A stretch of DNA of 64,000 bases from an uncultured bacterium (lineage in GTDB: Bacteria > Verrucomicrobiota > Kiritimatiellia > CAIKKV01): NCBI GenBank assembly GCA_938038445.1, contig CALHRZ010000004.1:62001-126000 (forward strand), given 5' to 3'. The position numbers were made by a program, and so were the translations under genes. The notes under the pieces are model-generated. The model saw nothing but the letters and a program-made list of their open reading frames with translations, was not told the origin of the DNA and did not search any database. This document shows positions 52,038-61,058 of this stretch, one piece after another. How positions within the stretch are numbered: position 1 is the stretch's first letter; each line of letters starts with the position of its first letter.

Positions 52038-53676
52038 GGGGGGGACTCTTTCCCGATTCGCGTGTCTTCAAGGCGGCGGCGATAAAGGCGGTGAAAAGCG
52101 GATGCGCTTGGAGGGGGGTGGACTGGAATTCGGGGTGGAACTGACAGGCGACGAACCACGGGTGGTTGGCGAGTTCGACGATCTCGACGAGTTGGCCGTC
52201 GGGAGAAAGGCCGGTGATGCGGAGACCGTTTTTTTCGAGAATTTCCCGGAAGGCGTTGTTGACTTCGTAGCGGTGGCGGTGGCGTTCGGCGATCGGCGTT
52301 TTCCGGTAGGCTTCGTAAGCGTGGGAATCTTTCCGCAGATGGCAGGGCCAGGAGCCGAGGCGCATGGTTCCTCCTTTCCGGCGGACGGATATTTGGGAAT
52401 CCATGAGATGGATGACGGGGTAGGGAGTGTTGGGTGCGAACTCCGCGCTGTGGGCGCCGGCGAGGCCGCAGCAGTGGCGGGCGAATTCGATGACGGCACA
52501 TTGGAGGCCGAGGCAGATGCCGAGGAACGGAAGTCCTTGTTCCCGGGTGTAGCGGATGGCTGCGATTTTGCCTTCGATTCCGCGGTCTCCAAAGCCGCCG
52601 GGAACAAGCACGGCGTGGCAGCCGGAAAGGCAGTTTTCCGCCCCTTTTTCCTCGAGGGTTTCGGATTCGACCCGTCGGATGGAGACGGCCACATCGTTCG
52701 CGATCCCGCCGTGAGTCAACGCTTCGTACAGGCTTTTGTAGGCGTCGCTCAGCGCGATGTACTTTCCGACCACCGCGATTTCAACGGTTCCTCGGCCGGG
52801 GCGGATGAGCCGTTCGACCATTCGGGCCCAGTCGGTCATTTCGATGGGGCGGACATGGAGGTTGAGCATTTCGAGGATATAGACGTCGAGTTCTTGGCGA
52901 TAAAGGTCGAGGGGGACTTCGTAGATCGTATGTGCGACGTCTCGTTCCTCGATGACGAGTTTGGGTTCGACATTGCAAAACAGCGCGAGCTTATCCCGGT
53001 GTTCCTGGCTCATCGGCCGCTCACAGCGGCAGATCAGGATATCGGGAAAAATGCCGATCGAGCGGAGAACGCCGACGCTCTGTTGGGAGGGTTTGGTTTT
53101 CAACTCCCCTGCGGCGCGGATATAGGGGACGAGGGTGATATGGACGAAGAGGCCGTTTCCTCGGCCGATCTCCTGTCGAAACTGACGGATTGCTTCGAGA
53201 AAGGGGAGGGATTCGATATCGCCAACTGTTCCGCCGATTTCCGTAATGACGATGTCGACCCCGTCTTCGGCGAGAAGGCGGATGTAGTGTTTGATTTCGT
53301 CCGTAACGTGGGGGATGACTTGAATCGTACGGCCGAGGTATCCTCCCTCCCGTTCCCGGGCGATGACGTTTCCATAGACCCGGCCGGCGGTGACATTGCT
53401 TGCCTGGGTGCAGGGAACTCCTGTGAACCGTTCGTAGTGACCGAGATCGAGATCGGTTTCTGCTCCGTCGTCCGTGACATAGACCTCGCCGTGCTGAAAG
53501 GGGGACATTGTGCCGGCGTCCACATTAAGGTAAGGGTCCATTTTCTGGAGCCGAACGCGATAGCCGCGGCGGCCAAGCAGGAGGGCAATCGAGGCCGCAG
53601 TGAGTCCTTTGCCGAGCGAGGAGACCACGCCGCCCGTCACGAAGATATGTCGGGCGGCGGCGGGGTGTGTCTTCAC
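52030..53676 (-). CDS. pyrG: CTP synthase
   Basis: 548 residues. The GTG at 53676 is chosen because AGGAG lies seven bases upstream, the length then fits the family, and GTGA makes a 4-base overlap with the purF stop; an ATG six codons earlier is possible. The synthase domain ([40 protein letters not shown]) is followed by a class-I glutaminase domain with GICLGLQ and CQFHPEFQS. It converts UTP to CTP using glutamine nitrogen. It stands between purF and carB in the glutamine operon. Confidence 0.97.
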   Translation of the reverse strand: MKTHPAAARHIFVTGGVVSSLGKGLTAASIALLLGRRGYRVRLQKMDPYLNVDAGTMSPFQHGEVYVTDDGAETDLDLGHYERFTGVPCTQASNVTAGRVYGNVIAREREGGYLGRTIQVIPHVTDEIKHYIRLLAEDGVDIVITEIGGTVGDIESLPFLEAIRQFRQEIGRGNGLFVHITLVPYIRAAGELKTKPSQQSVGVLRSIGIFPDILICRCERPMSQEHRDKLALFCNVEPKLVIEERDVAHTIYEVPLDLYRQELDVYILEMLNLHVRPIEMTDWARMVERLIRPGRGTVEIAVVGKYIALSDAYKSLYEALTHGGIANDVAVSIRRVESETLEEKGAENCLSGCHAVLVPGGFGDRGIEGKIAAIRYTREQGLPFLGICLGLQCAVIEFARHCCGLAGAHSAEFAPNTPYPVIHLMDSQISVRRKGGTMRLGSWPCHLRKDSHAYEAYRKTPIAERHRHRYEVNNAFREILEKNGLRITGLSPDGQLVEIVELANHPWFVACQFHPEFQSTPLQAHPLFTAFIAAALKTRESGKSPPHA

Positions 53677-55091
53677 GAGGCGGCTCCTTCCCATCGAAAC
53701 TCGAGCTGGTCTTTGGCCATGGGGCCGCCGGTGGGGGCGGGATAATCCCCGGTGAAACAGGCGGCGCAAAAGCCGCCGCCTCCCACGGGCTCAAAGAGTC
53801 CGTTGAGACTGAGGTAGCCGAGCGAATCGGCGCCGATGAAAGCGCGGATATCCTCCACCTCGTTTGCGCCCGCGATGAGTTCTTCCCGCGTAGGAAAATC
53901 GACCCCATAGAAGCAGGGGAAACGGCAGGGAGGAGAGGCGACGCGGACGTGGACCTCCCGGGCGCCGGCTTCACGGAGGCGAGAGACGCGGCGGCGAGCC
54001 GTGGTGCCTCGGACAATCGAGTCGTCCACGACGACGAGGCGTTTTCCTCGGACCGTATCGGCCAGGACGGAAAGTTTCAAATCCACCCCTTCGGTTCGAT
54101 CCTCTTGCTGGGGCATGATAAAGGTTCGGCCGATATAGTGGTTGCGGATAAAGCCGCAGTCAAGCGGAATGCCGCTTTCGCGGGAATAACCGAGTGCCGC
54201 GGAGTTGCCGCTATCGGGGATGGGGATCACGAGGTCTGCGGCGACAGGGTGTTCCCGGGCGAGGCGGGCGCCATAGGCTACCCGGACGGCATGAACATTG
54301 CAACCGAAGATGCGGCTGTCGGGTCGGGCGAAATAGACCAGTTCGAAGACGCAACAGGTGGTTCCGTTCACCGGCGGATCGGCGAACCGTTCGCTGGAGA
54401 GGCCGCGGTCGTTCACGGTGATCAGCTCGCCGGGTTCGAGGTCACGAATCCGATCGGCACCGATCTGGGCGAGGGCGCAGGTTTCGCTGGCCACGATCCA
54501 CGCTTCGCCGAGGCGGCCGATGGAAAGAGGACGGAATCCGAACGGATCGCGGGCTGCCATAATGGAAAAAGGGGTCAGGAGAAGAAAAGCGTATGCGCCG
54601 GCGAGTTCGTTAAGGGCGCGGGCGATCCGGCGGGGGCGGAGGCGGAAAAGGGGGTCCGCCAGAAGGTGCACCAGGACTTCACTATCGGTACCCGTTTGAA
54701 AGATTGCGCCGCTCTCCTGATATTGGCGGCGGAGAAGGGCTGCATTCGTCAAGTTCCCATTGTGCGCGACGGCCCAAAGTCCGTCCACGCACTCCACGAC
54801 GATCGGCTGGACGTTTTCCAGGCGGTTTGAACCGGTGGTGGAATACCGGACGTGGCCGATGCCGGCGGAACCGGGAAGCTCCTGAAGTTTTTTGGGGGAG
54901 AAGACTTCGCTGACGAGACCGAGTTCCTTGTAAAAACGGATGGTTGTTCCATTGCTTACGGCGATGCCGGCCCCTTCCTGCCCGCGATGTTGGAGAGCGA
55001 AGAGTCCCCGGTAGATGGCCTGCGCGGCGTGGGGGAGGCCATAAACTCCGAACAGGCCGCAGTGTTCCCGAGGGCTCCAGGGGGATGTCAT
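53673..55091 (-). CDS. purF: Amidophosphoribosyltransferase (Fe-S type)
   Basis: 472 residues from the ATG at 55091, which overlaps the gltD stop by four bases and has AAAAGGA upstream. A short propeptide precedes Cys11 (HCGLFGVYG), the N-terminal nucleophile of class-II amidotransferases after cleavage. The phosphoribosyltransferase loop is [12 protein letters not shown]. Cysteines in [27 protein letters not shown] and [11 protein letters not shown] match the four ligands of the [4Fe-4S] cluster of the Bacillus-type enzyme. It catalyses the first step of purine synthesis, forming phosphoribosylamine from PRPP and glutamine. Confidence 0.96.
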   Translation of the reverse strand: MTSPWSPREHCGLFGVYGLPHAAQAIYRGLFALQHRGQEGAGIAVSNGTTIRFYKELGLVSEVFSPKKLQELPGSAGIGHVRYSTTGSNRLENVQPIVVECVDGLWAVAHNGNLTNAALLRRQYQESGAIFQTGTDSEVLVHLLADPLFRLRPRRIARALNELAGAYAFLLLTPFSIMAARDPFGFRPLSIGRLGEAWIVASETCALAQIGADRIRDLEPGELITVNDRGLSSERFADPPVNGTTCCVFELVYFARPDSRIFGCNVHAVRVAYGARLAREHPVAADLVIPIPDSGNSAALGYSRESGIPLDCGFIRNHYIGRTFIMPQQEDRTEGVDLKLSVLADTVRGKRLVVVDDSIVRGTTARRRVSRLREAGAREVHVRVASPPCRFPCFYGVDFPTREELIAGANEVEDIRAFIGADSLGYLSLNGLFEPVGGGGFCAACFTGDYPAPTGGPMAKDQLEFRWEGAAS

Positions 55092-56530
55092 GAAGAAGAA
55101 TCCTTTTCTTCCAAACCTCCGCATTCTATCGCAGCCGCCAACCCGTCGGCAACTGCGCGAACGACGAGCGAAGGGCCGTTTGCCATATCGCCGGCGATCC
55201 AGACGGACGGATGGGCCGTGCCATGTCCGCCTTCCGGCCGGCGGATTTTGCCCATTTCGTCGGTTTCCAATCCCAATTGAGAAAAAATCGGTTGAGGTCC
55301 TGGCCCGAGGAAGCCAAGGGCGAGAATCACGAGATCGGCAGGGATGGAAAAAGCGGAATTTGGTTTTTCGTGTGGGACAGACTTTCCCATCGGGTCGGGA
55401 ATCCATTCCACTTCCACGGCGTGAACACGGTGAACGCGCCCGTTTCGACCTTCGAAGCGGGTGGTTTTTACGTTCCAACGGCCTTCACAGCCTTCCTCAT
55501 AGCTGGAGGATTTTCGGAGGATCCGCGGCCACTGGGGCCAGGGGGCATCGGGGGGTCGGGTATCGGGAGGGCGCGGGAGGATTTCGAATTGGTGGACCGA
55601 TCGTGCGCCTTGTCGGATGGCGGTTCCGACGCAGTCGGATCCGGTGTCGCCTCCGCCGATGATCAAGACGGTTCGATCTCGCGCGTCGAGGCGAGGGTCG
55701 GGGTCCGGCCGGCCGCGGTTGAGCCGGTTTTGCCGGGTGAGAAAGGGAAGGGCCAGGACGATTCCTTCCAGTTCGCGGCCGGGGATGGCGAGGTCGCGGG
55801 GCTGCTGAGCGCCGCCGGCGAGGAGGAGGCGGTCGAAACGGTCGAGGAGGAACCGGGCGGATAGATCCACGCCGATTTCGACGCCGGTTTCGAATCGGAT
55901 CCCGCATTGTTCCATGGCCTGCATACGGCGGTCCAACACTTTGCGGCTGAGTTTGAAATCGGGGATTCCGTACTGAAGCAGGCCGCCGGGTCGGTCGGCC
56001 TTTTCGAAGATCGTCACCGGGATTCCTGCGCGGTGGAGCCGCCATGCCGCCGCCAGGCCGGCGGGGCCGGACCCCATGATGGCGATGCGGGGTCGGTTTC
56101 GGAGGCGGACGGGAGAATTGGGGAAGAAGCCCATTTCGAAGGCTTTATCCGCAATCAGCCGTTCGATTTGTCGGATGGTAACGGCCGAATCGTGGAGGCC
56201 GCAGATACAGGCTGCCTCGCAGAGGGCGGGGCAGAGGCGGCCGGTCCATTCGGGGAAGGGGTTCGTTTCGGTCAGAAGGTTCCACGCTTCTTTCCAGCGG
56301 CCGTGGGCGGCGAGGGCATTCAGTTCTGGGATGATGTTGGCGAGCGGGCAGCCCGTCCCGTGGCAGAAGGGGGTTCCGCAGTTCATGCAGCGGGAGGTCT
56401 GTTCACGGATTTCCGCGGCGGTAAGAGGCTGTTCGACGGGCTCGAAATCGCGGATACGTTCCGAAATGGGACGATAGCGGGGTTCACGGCGCGGAATTTT
56501 GAGAAAGGAGGGGCCGGCGGACTCATTCAT
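55088..56530 (-). CDS. gltD: Glutamate synthase small subunit
   Basis: 480 residues from the ATG at 56530, preceded by AAAGGAGG and overlapping the gltB stop by eight bases. The N-terminal cysteine pattern CMNCGTPFCHGTGCPLANI binds [4Fe-4S] clusters. FAD- and NAD(P)-binding glycine motifs follow (IAIMGSGPAGLAAAWRLHRA, VLIIGGGDTGSDCVGTAIRQ). It passes electrons from NAD(P)H to GltB. Its stop is overlapped by the purF start, which links glutamate synthesis directly to purine synthesis in translation. Confidence 0.96.
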   Translation of the reverse strand: MNESAGPSFLKIPRREPRYRPISERIRDFEPVEQPLTAAEIREQTSRCMNCGTPFCHGTGCPLANIIPELNALAAHGRWKEAWNLLTETNPFPEWTGRLCPALCEAACICGLHDSAVTIRQIERLIADKAFEMGFFPNSPVRLRNRPRIAIMGSGPAGLAAAWRLHRAGIPVTIFEKADRPGGLLQYGIPDFKLSRKVLDRRMQAMEQCGIRFETGVEIGVDLSARFLLDRFDRLLLAGGAQQPRDLAIPGRELEGIVLALPFLTRQNRLNRGRPDPDPRLDARDRTVLIIGGGDTGSDCVGTAIRQGARSVHQFEILPRPPDTRPPDAPWPQWPRILRKSSSYEEGCEGRWNVKTTRFEGRNGRVHRVHAVEVEWIPDPMGKSVPHEKPNSAFSIPADLVILALGFLGPGPQPIFSQLGLETDEMGKIRRPEGGHGTAHPSVWIAGDMANGPSLVVRAVADGLAAAIECGGLEEKDSSS

Positions 56531-59500
56531 GGGGGGCCTCCTTTCGCGCGGTGGCGAGGTCTTCGGGGGACATTCGGCCGAGGGCGCGTCGATATTCCAT
56601 TGGGAAGACGCGGATGAAGAAAGGCAGGCTCTCGCGCCAGCGGGATAGGAGTTGTTTGCCGAGGGGGCTGCCGGTACAGGCGACATGGCGTTCGACGAGC
56701 GCGCGCAATTCGGCGTCTTCGCCGGGGGGAAGCACTTCCAGATCAATCATCTCGAGGTTGCACCGTTCGTCGAACATACCGGTTTCGTCATAGACGTAGG
56801 CGATCCCGCCGCTCATTCCGGCGCCGAAATTGATTCCGGTGGTTCCCAGCACGACGACTCGGCCTTCGGTCATGTACTCGCACCCATGGTCGCCGATGCC
56901 TTCCACCACGGCGAGCGCACCGCTGTTTCGGATGGCGAATCGCTCGCCGGCGCGCCCGTTCAGATAGAGTTCCCCGGCGGTGGCGCCGTAGAGGACGGCA
57001 TTTCCGGCCAAGACATTCGCCGAAGGATCGAAAGTGCTGCCCTGTGGAGGTTTGACGATGATTTTTGCACCCGAAAGTCCCTTGCCGAGATAATCGTTCG
57101 CCTGGCCCTCCAAGTGGAACGTAACGCCGCGCGCTCCGAATGCGGCAAAGCTTTGCCCCGCCGTGCCCTGGAAACGCAGGGTGATGGTATGATCAGGAAG
57201 CCCGGAAAGCCCGCGTTTTCGAGCGATGGTTCCCGAGAGCATCGTTCCGACGGCGCGGTGGATGTTCCGAATGCGGAACGAGAGGGTGACGGGATGTTCG
57301 TCATCAAGAGCGGGTTTGGCCTGCCGAACAATCTCCTGGTCGAGGACGGTTTCCAGGCCATGAGACCAGGGGCGCGTAAACCGGCGGGATTCCGGGGGGT
57401 AGAGCGGAGTGGAAAAGAGACGGCCGAAATCGAGTCCTTGGGCCTTCCAGAAGGAACACGCTTCATTTTTTTCGAGCAAATCGGAACGTCCGATCAAATC
57501 TTCGAGTGAGCGGAATCCCAGACGAGCCATTTCGTGCCGGAGTTCTTCGGCGAGCATGAGAAAATAGCGTTCGACGTATTCCGGTTTTCCGGAGAATCGT
57601 TTTCGGAGTTCGGGATTTTGGGTGGCGACTCCGACGGGGCAAGTATTTTTGTGGCATTGCCGCATCATGACGCAGCCGCAGACCACTAATGGAGCGGTGG
57701 CGAAGCCGAACTCTTCCGCGCCGAGGAGCGCGGCGATCAGGACGTCGCGTCCGGTCCGCATCTGGCCATCGGTTTGGAGGCGGACGCGATGGCGCAAGCC
57801 ATTGAGGAGAAGGGTTTGTTGGGTTTCGGCCAGGCCGAGTTCCCAAGGGATGCCGGCGCCGAAGATTGAGGAAAGGGGGGCGGCACCCGTGCCGCCATCG
57901 CCGCCGCTGATGAGGATCACATCTGCACGGGCCTTGGCGACGCCGGCGGCGATCGTGCCGACTCCGCATTCGGAAACCAGCTTGACGGAGATGCGGGCGT
58001 TTGGGTTGGCGTTTTTGAGGTCGAAGATCAATTCAGCGATATCCTCGATCGAGTAGATGTCGTGATGGGGGGGTGGCGAAATGAGCGTGACACCCGGCGT
58101 TGAGTGGCGCACCCGGGCGATGTCCGCGTTGACCTTATGGCCGGGAAGGTGGCCGCCTTCCCCGGGCTTGGCCCCTTGGGCGATTTTGATCTGGAGTTCG
58201 CGGGCGTTGACGAGGTATTCGATGGTGACGCCGAAGCGGCCGCTTGCGACCTGTTTGACGGCGCTGCATCGGTTGTTGCCGTTTGGGTCGGGGCGATAAC
58301 GGCAGGGATCTTCGCCCCCTTCGCCGCAATTGCTCTGCGCGCCGAGTCGGTTCATGGCGAGGGCGATGGTTTCGTGGGCTTCGGGGCTTAGGGATCCGAA
58401 GGACATTGCGCTGGTGACGAAGCGGCGGACGATCTGGGCGGCGGGTTCCACTTCGTTGAGGTGAACGGCGGGGCCGATGGGTCGAAGGCGGAAGAGCCCT
58501 CGAAGGGTGGAGGGGTTGCGGGTCTGATCGTTGATGAGGCGGGCGAAGGACGCATAGAGGTCGGGACGATTTTCTCGGGTGGCTCGCTGGAGTAAGGAAA
58601 TGGATTCGGGGGTCCAGAGATGGCGTTCTCCATCGCGTCTCAGTTGAAAGCGGCCTCCGGAGGGGAGGGGGGTATCGGGTTGGGAAAGGGACCGGGCGGC
58701 TCGGACGCGGAGATTGATTTCTCGGGCGATTCCGTCGAGTCCCATGCCGTCGATGGGGGAGGAGGTTCCTGGGAAATAGCGATCCACGACGGTTTTTTCG
58801 AGTCCGATCGCCTCGAAGAGTTGGGCGCTTCGGTAGCTGCGAAGGGTGGAGATGCCCATTTTCGACATAATTTTGAGAAGGCCCCGGCAAAGGGCCTGGA
58901 CGTAATGGGCGACGGCTTCGACGGCGGAAAGGGGCCGGTCGAACGCTTCGTCGACCGCCATGGCCGCCAACATTTCATATGCGAACCAGGGGTTAATGGC
59001 CGAAGCTCCATAGCCGAGGAGGAGTGCCATATGATGGACATCGCGCGCCTCACCCGTTTCGGCCACGAGGCCGATTCGCGTTCGGAGTCCTTCCCGGATC
59101 AGATGATGGTGGATTGCAGAGACGGCCATCAGCATCGGGATGGGGGCGTAGGCGTCGCCGTTGGGACGATCGGAAAGGATTAGAATACGGGCGCCTGCGC
59201 GGACGGTTTCAGCCGCTTGTCGGCAGAGTGCGTTCACAGCGTCGGCGAGCGCCTGCCCGTTTCCGCCGGCGGGAAAGAGCGCGGGCAGGGTTGCCGACTG
59301 AAAATCGGGGTAGGGAATCCGGCGGAGGCGTTCCAGCCCTTCATTGGAGAGGAAGGGATGGGGAAGCCGGAGGAGTCGGGCGTGGGCTGGGGTTTCGGTT
59401 AGGATCGAATCGGTGTTGCCGATTCGGGTCATCAGGGACATGACCGCTTCTTCGCGAATGGGGTCAATGGCCGGGTTTGTGACCTGGGCGAACATCTGGC

Positions 59501-61052
59501 GGAAGTAGGCATAGAGGAGTTGGGGGTGTTCGGAGAGAATGGCGAGCGGGGTGTCGTTGCCCATCGAACCTTTGGGTTCTTCCCCCTCGAGGGCCATGGT
59601 ATGGAGGACGAATCGTTCCTCTTCGCGCGTATAACCGAACACTCGCTGCAATTGGCGGAACGCCAGCCGGTCGGTAGGGGGTAAGGCAGCGGTTTCGAAG
59701 GGGTTGTAGAGTTCAATGCGATTTTCCTCCACCCATCGGCGGTAGGGTTGGCGGCGGGCGAGGCGCATTTTGATTTCGCAATCCTTCAGCAGGCGTTTTT
59801 CCTGAAGATCCGCGAGCAGCATTTGACCGGGGCGCAGAGAGCCGGTTTCCAGGAGGGAATCCGGCGGGAAGTCGAGGGCTCCGGCTTCGGAGGCGAAGAG
59901 AATCAGGCCATTGCGGGTGAGCGTGTAGCGGGCGGGACGCAGGCCGTTTCGATCCAGGAGGCCGCCGACGAACCGTCCGTCGGCGAACGCGATGGCGGCG
60001 GGACCGTCCCAGGGTTCCATGAGGCCGGAGTGATATTCGAAGAATCCCCGCAGATCGGGACCCATCGGATATTTCTTCCCCCACCCCTGGGGGATGAGCA
60101 TCACGGCAGCATGGGCGATATCGCGGCCGCCGAGAGTGAGCAACTCCAGGGCGTTGTCGAGGGAGGCGGAATCACTGCCGTTCGCTTCGCAGATGGGGCG
60201 GATTTTCCGAATGGCCTCGCCGAAAATGGGGGAAACCAGATTCGGCTCCCGCATGATCATGTTGATTCGGTTGGCGCGGATGGTGTTGATTTCGCCATTA
60301 TGGGCGAGGAAACGAAACGGCTGAGCGAGCCGCCAGGAAGGGAACGTATTGGTGCTGTACCGCTGATGGACGACGACGAACGTGGTTTCGAGGCGAGAGT
60401 TTTGGAGGTCGGGATAGAAGCCGGCGATCTGAAGGGCGTGCATGAGCCCCTTGTACACCACGGTTCGGCAGGAGAGAGAGGCCACATGAAAATCGCTTTG
60501 TTGGACCCCTGTTTCGGCGAGCGCTCTTCGCTCCCAGATTTTTCGAAAGACGAAGAGTCTTCGGTCGAGTTCCAGGGGATCGGCGGCCAAGGGATCCGAC
60601 AGGGCGCACTGCCGAATGATGGGACATTCACGACGGGCCTGGTCGCCGAGCACATCGGGGTTGATCGGGACATCCCGCCAACCGTGGAATAGGAGGCGCT
60701 CTTCGGCGGCGATTTGTTCCGCCAGCTTTTCGATGGATTGGCGTAGCCGTTGCTCATGGGGAAGAAAGCACATTCCGACGCCGAAGGGCCGGTCGGTCGG
60801 CAGGGGGTTTCGGAGGTGGGCGAATACCGCACGGAAGAAGGGGTCGCACCGTTCGAAGAGAAGGCCGGCGCCGTCGCCCGTGGCTTCGTCGCCGCCTGCT
60901 GCTCCGCGGTGGAGGAGATTTTGAAGGAGGGAAAGGCCCTGTTCGATCAGGGCATGAGAGCGGCGTCCTTCGAGGTTGGCGAGAAACCCCACGCCACAGC
61001 CGTCATGCTCGTTGCGGGGGTCATAGAGGCCGCACTGGTCGGGTTTGGCCAT
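56523..61052 (-). CDS. gltB: Glutamate synthase large subunit
   Basis: 1509 residues, standard for GltB. After an 18-residue propeptide, Cys19 (DGCGVGFLANLEG) is the class-II glutaminase nucleophile. The synthase domain shows PPPHHDIYSIEDIAELIFDL and the [3Fe-4S] cysteines in CVMMRQCHKNTCPVGVATQN; the C-terminal beta-helix (SGALAVVEGIGDHGCEYMTE) closes the protein. It turns glutamine and 2-oxoglutarate into two glutamates. It starts only seven bases from the last base of the glutamine synthetase stop, so the two halves of the GS-GOGAT cycle are translated together. Confidence 0.97.
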   Translation of the reverse strand: MAKPDQCGLYDPRNEHDGCGVGFLANLEGRRSHALIEQGLSLLQNLLHRGAAGGDEATGDGAGLLFERCDPFFRAVFAHLRNPLPTDRPFGVGMCFLPHEQRLRQSIEKLAEQIAAEERLLFHGWRDVPINPDVLGDQARRECPIIRQCALSDPLAADPLELDRRLFVFRKIWERRALAETGVQQSDFHVASLSCRTVVYKGLMHALQIAGFYPDLQNSRLETTFVVVHQRYSTNTFPSWRLAQPFRFLAHNGEINTIRANRINMIMREPNLVSPIFGEAIRKIRPICEANGSDSASLDNALELLTLGGRDIAHAAVMLIPQGWGKKYPMGPDLRGFFEYHSGLMEPWDGPAAIAFADGRFVGGLLDRNGLRPARYTLTRNGLILFASEAGALDFPPDSLLETGSLRPGQMLLADLQEKRLLKDCEIKMRLARRQPYRRWVEENRIELYNPFETAALPPTDRLAFRQLQRVFGYTREEERFVLHTMALEGEEPKGSMGNDTPLAILSEHPQLLYAYFRQMFAQVTNPAIDPIREEAVMSLMTRIGNTDSILTETPAHARLLRLPHPFLSNEGLERLRRIPYPDFQSATLPALFPAGGNGQALADAVNALCRQAAETVRAGARILILSDRPNGDAYAPIPMLMAVSAIHHHLIREGLRTRIGLVAETGEARDVHHMALLLGYGASAINPWFAYEMLAAMAVDEAFDRPLSAVEAVAHYVQALCRGLLKIMSKMGISTLRSYRSAQLFEAIGLEKTVVDRYFPGTSSPIDGMGLDGIAREINLRVRAARSLSQPDTPLPSGGRFQLRRDGERHLWTPESISLLQRATRENRPDLYASFARLINDQTRNPSTLRGLFRLRPIGPAVHLNEVEPAAQIVRRFVTSAMSFGSLSPEAHETIALAMNRLGAQSNCGEGGEDPCRYRPDPNGNNRCSAVKQVASGRFGVTIEYLVNARELQIKIAQGAKPGEGGHLPGHKVNADIARVRHSTPGVTLISPPPHHDIYSIEDIAELIFDLKNANPNARISVKLVSECGVGTIAAGVAKARADVILISGGDGGTGAAPLSSIFGAGIPWELGLAETQQTLLLNGLRHRVRLQTDGQMRTGRDVLIAALLGAEEFGFATAPLVVCGCVMMRQCHKNTCPVGVATQNPELRKRFSGKPEYVERYFLMLAEELRHEMARLGFRSLEDLIGRSDLLEKNEACSFWKAQGLDFGRLFSTPLYPPESRRFTRPWSHGLETVLDQEIVRQAKPALDDEHPVTLSFRIRNIHRAVGTMLSGTIARKRGLSGLPDHTITLRFQGTAGQSFAAFGARGVTFHLEGQANDYLGKGLSGAKIIVKPPQGSTFDPSANVLAGNAVLYGATAGELYLNGRAGERFAIRNSGALAVVEGIGDHGCEYMTEGRVVVLGTTGINFGAGMSGGIAYVYDETGMFDERCNLEMIDLEVLPPGEDAELRALVERHVACTGSPLGKQLLSRWRESLPFFIRVFPMEYRRALGRMSPEDLATARKEAPHE

Positions 61053-61058
61053 GGGCAG

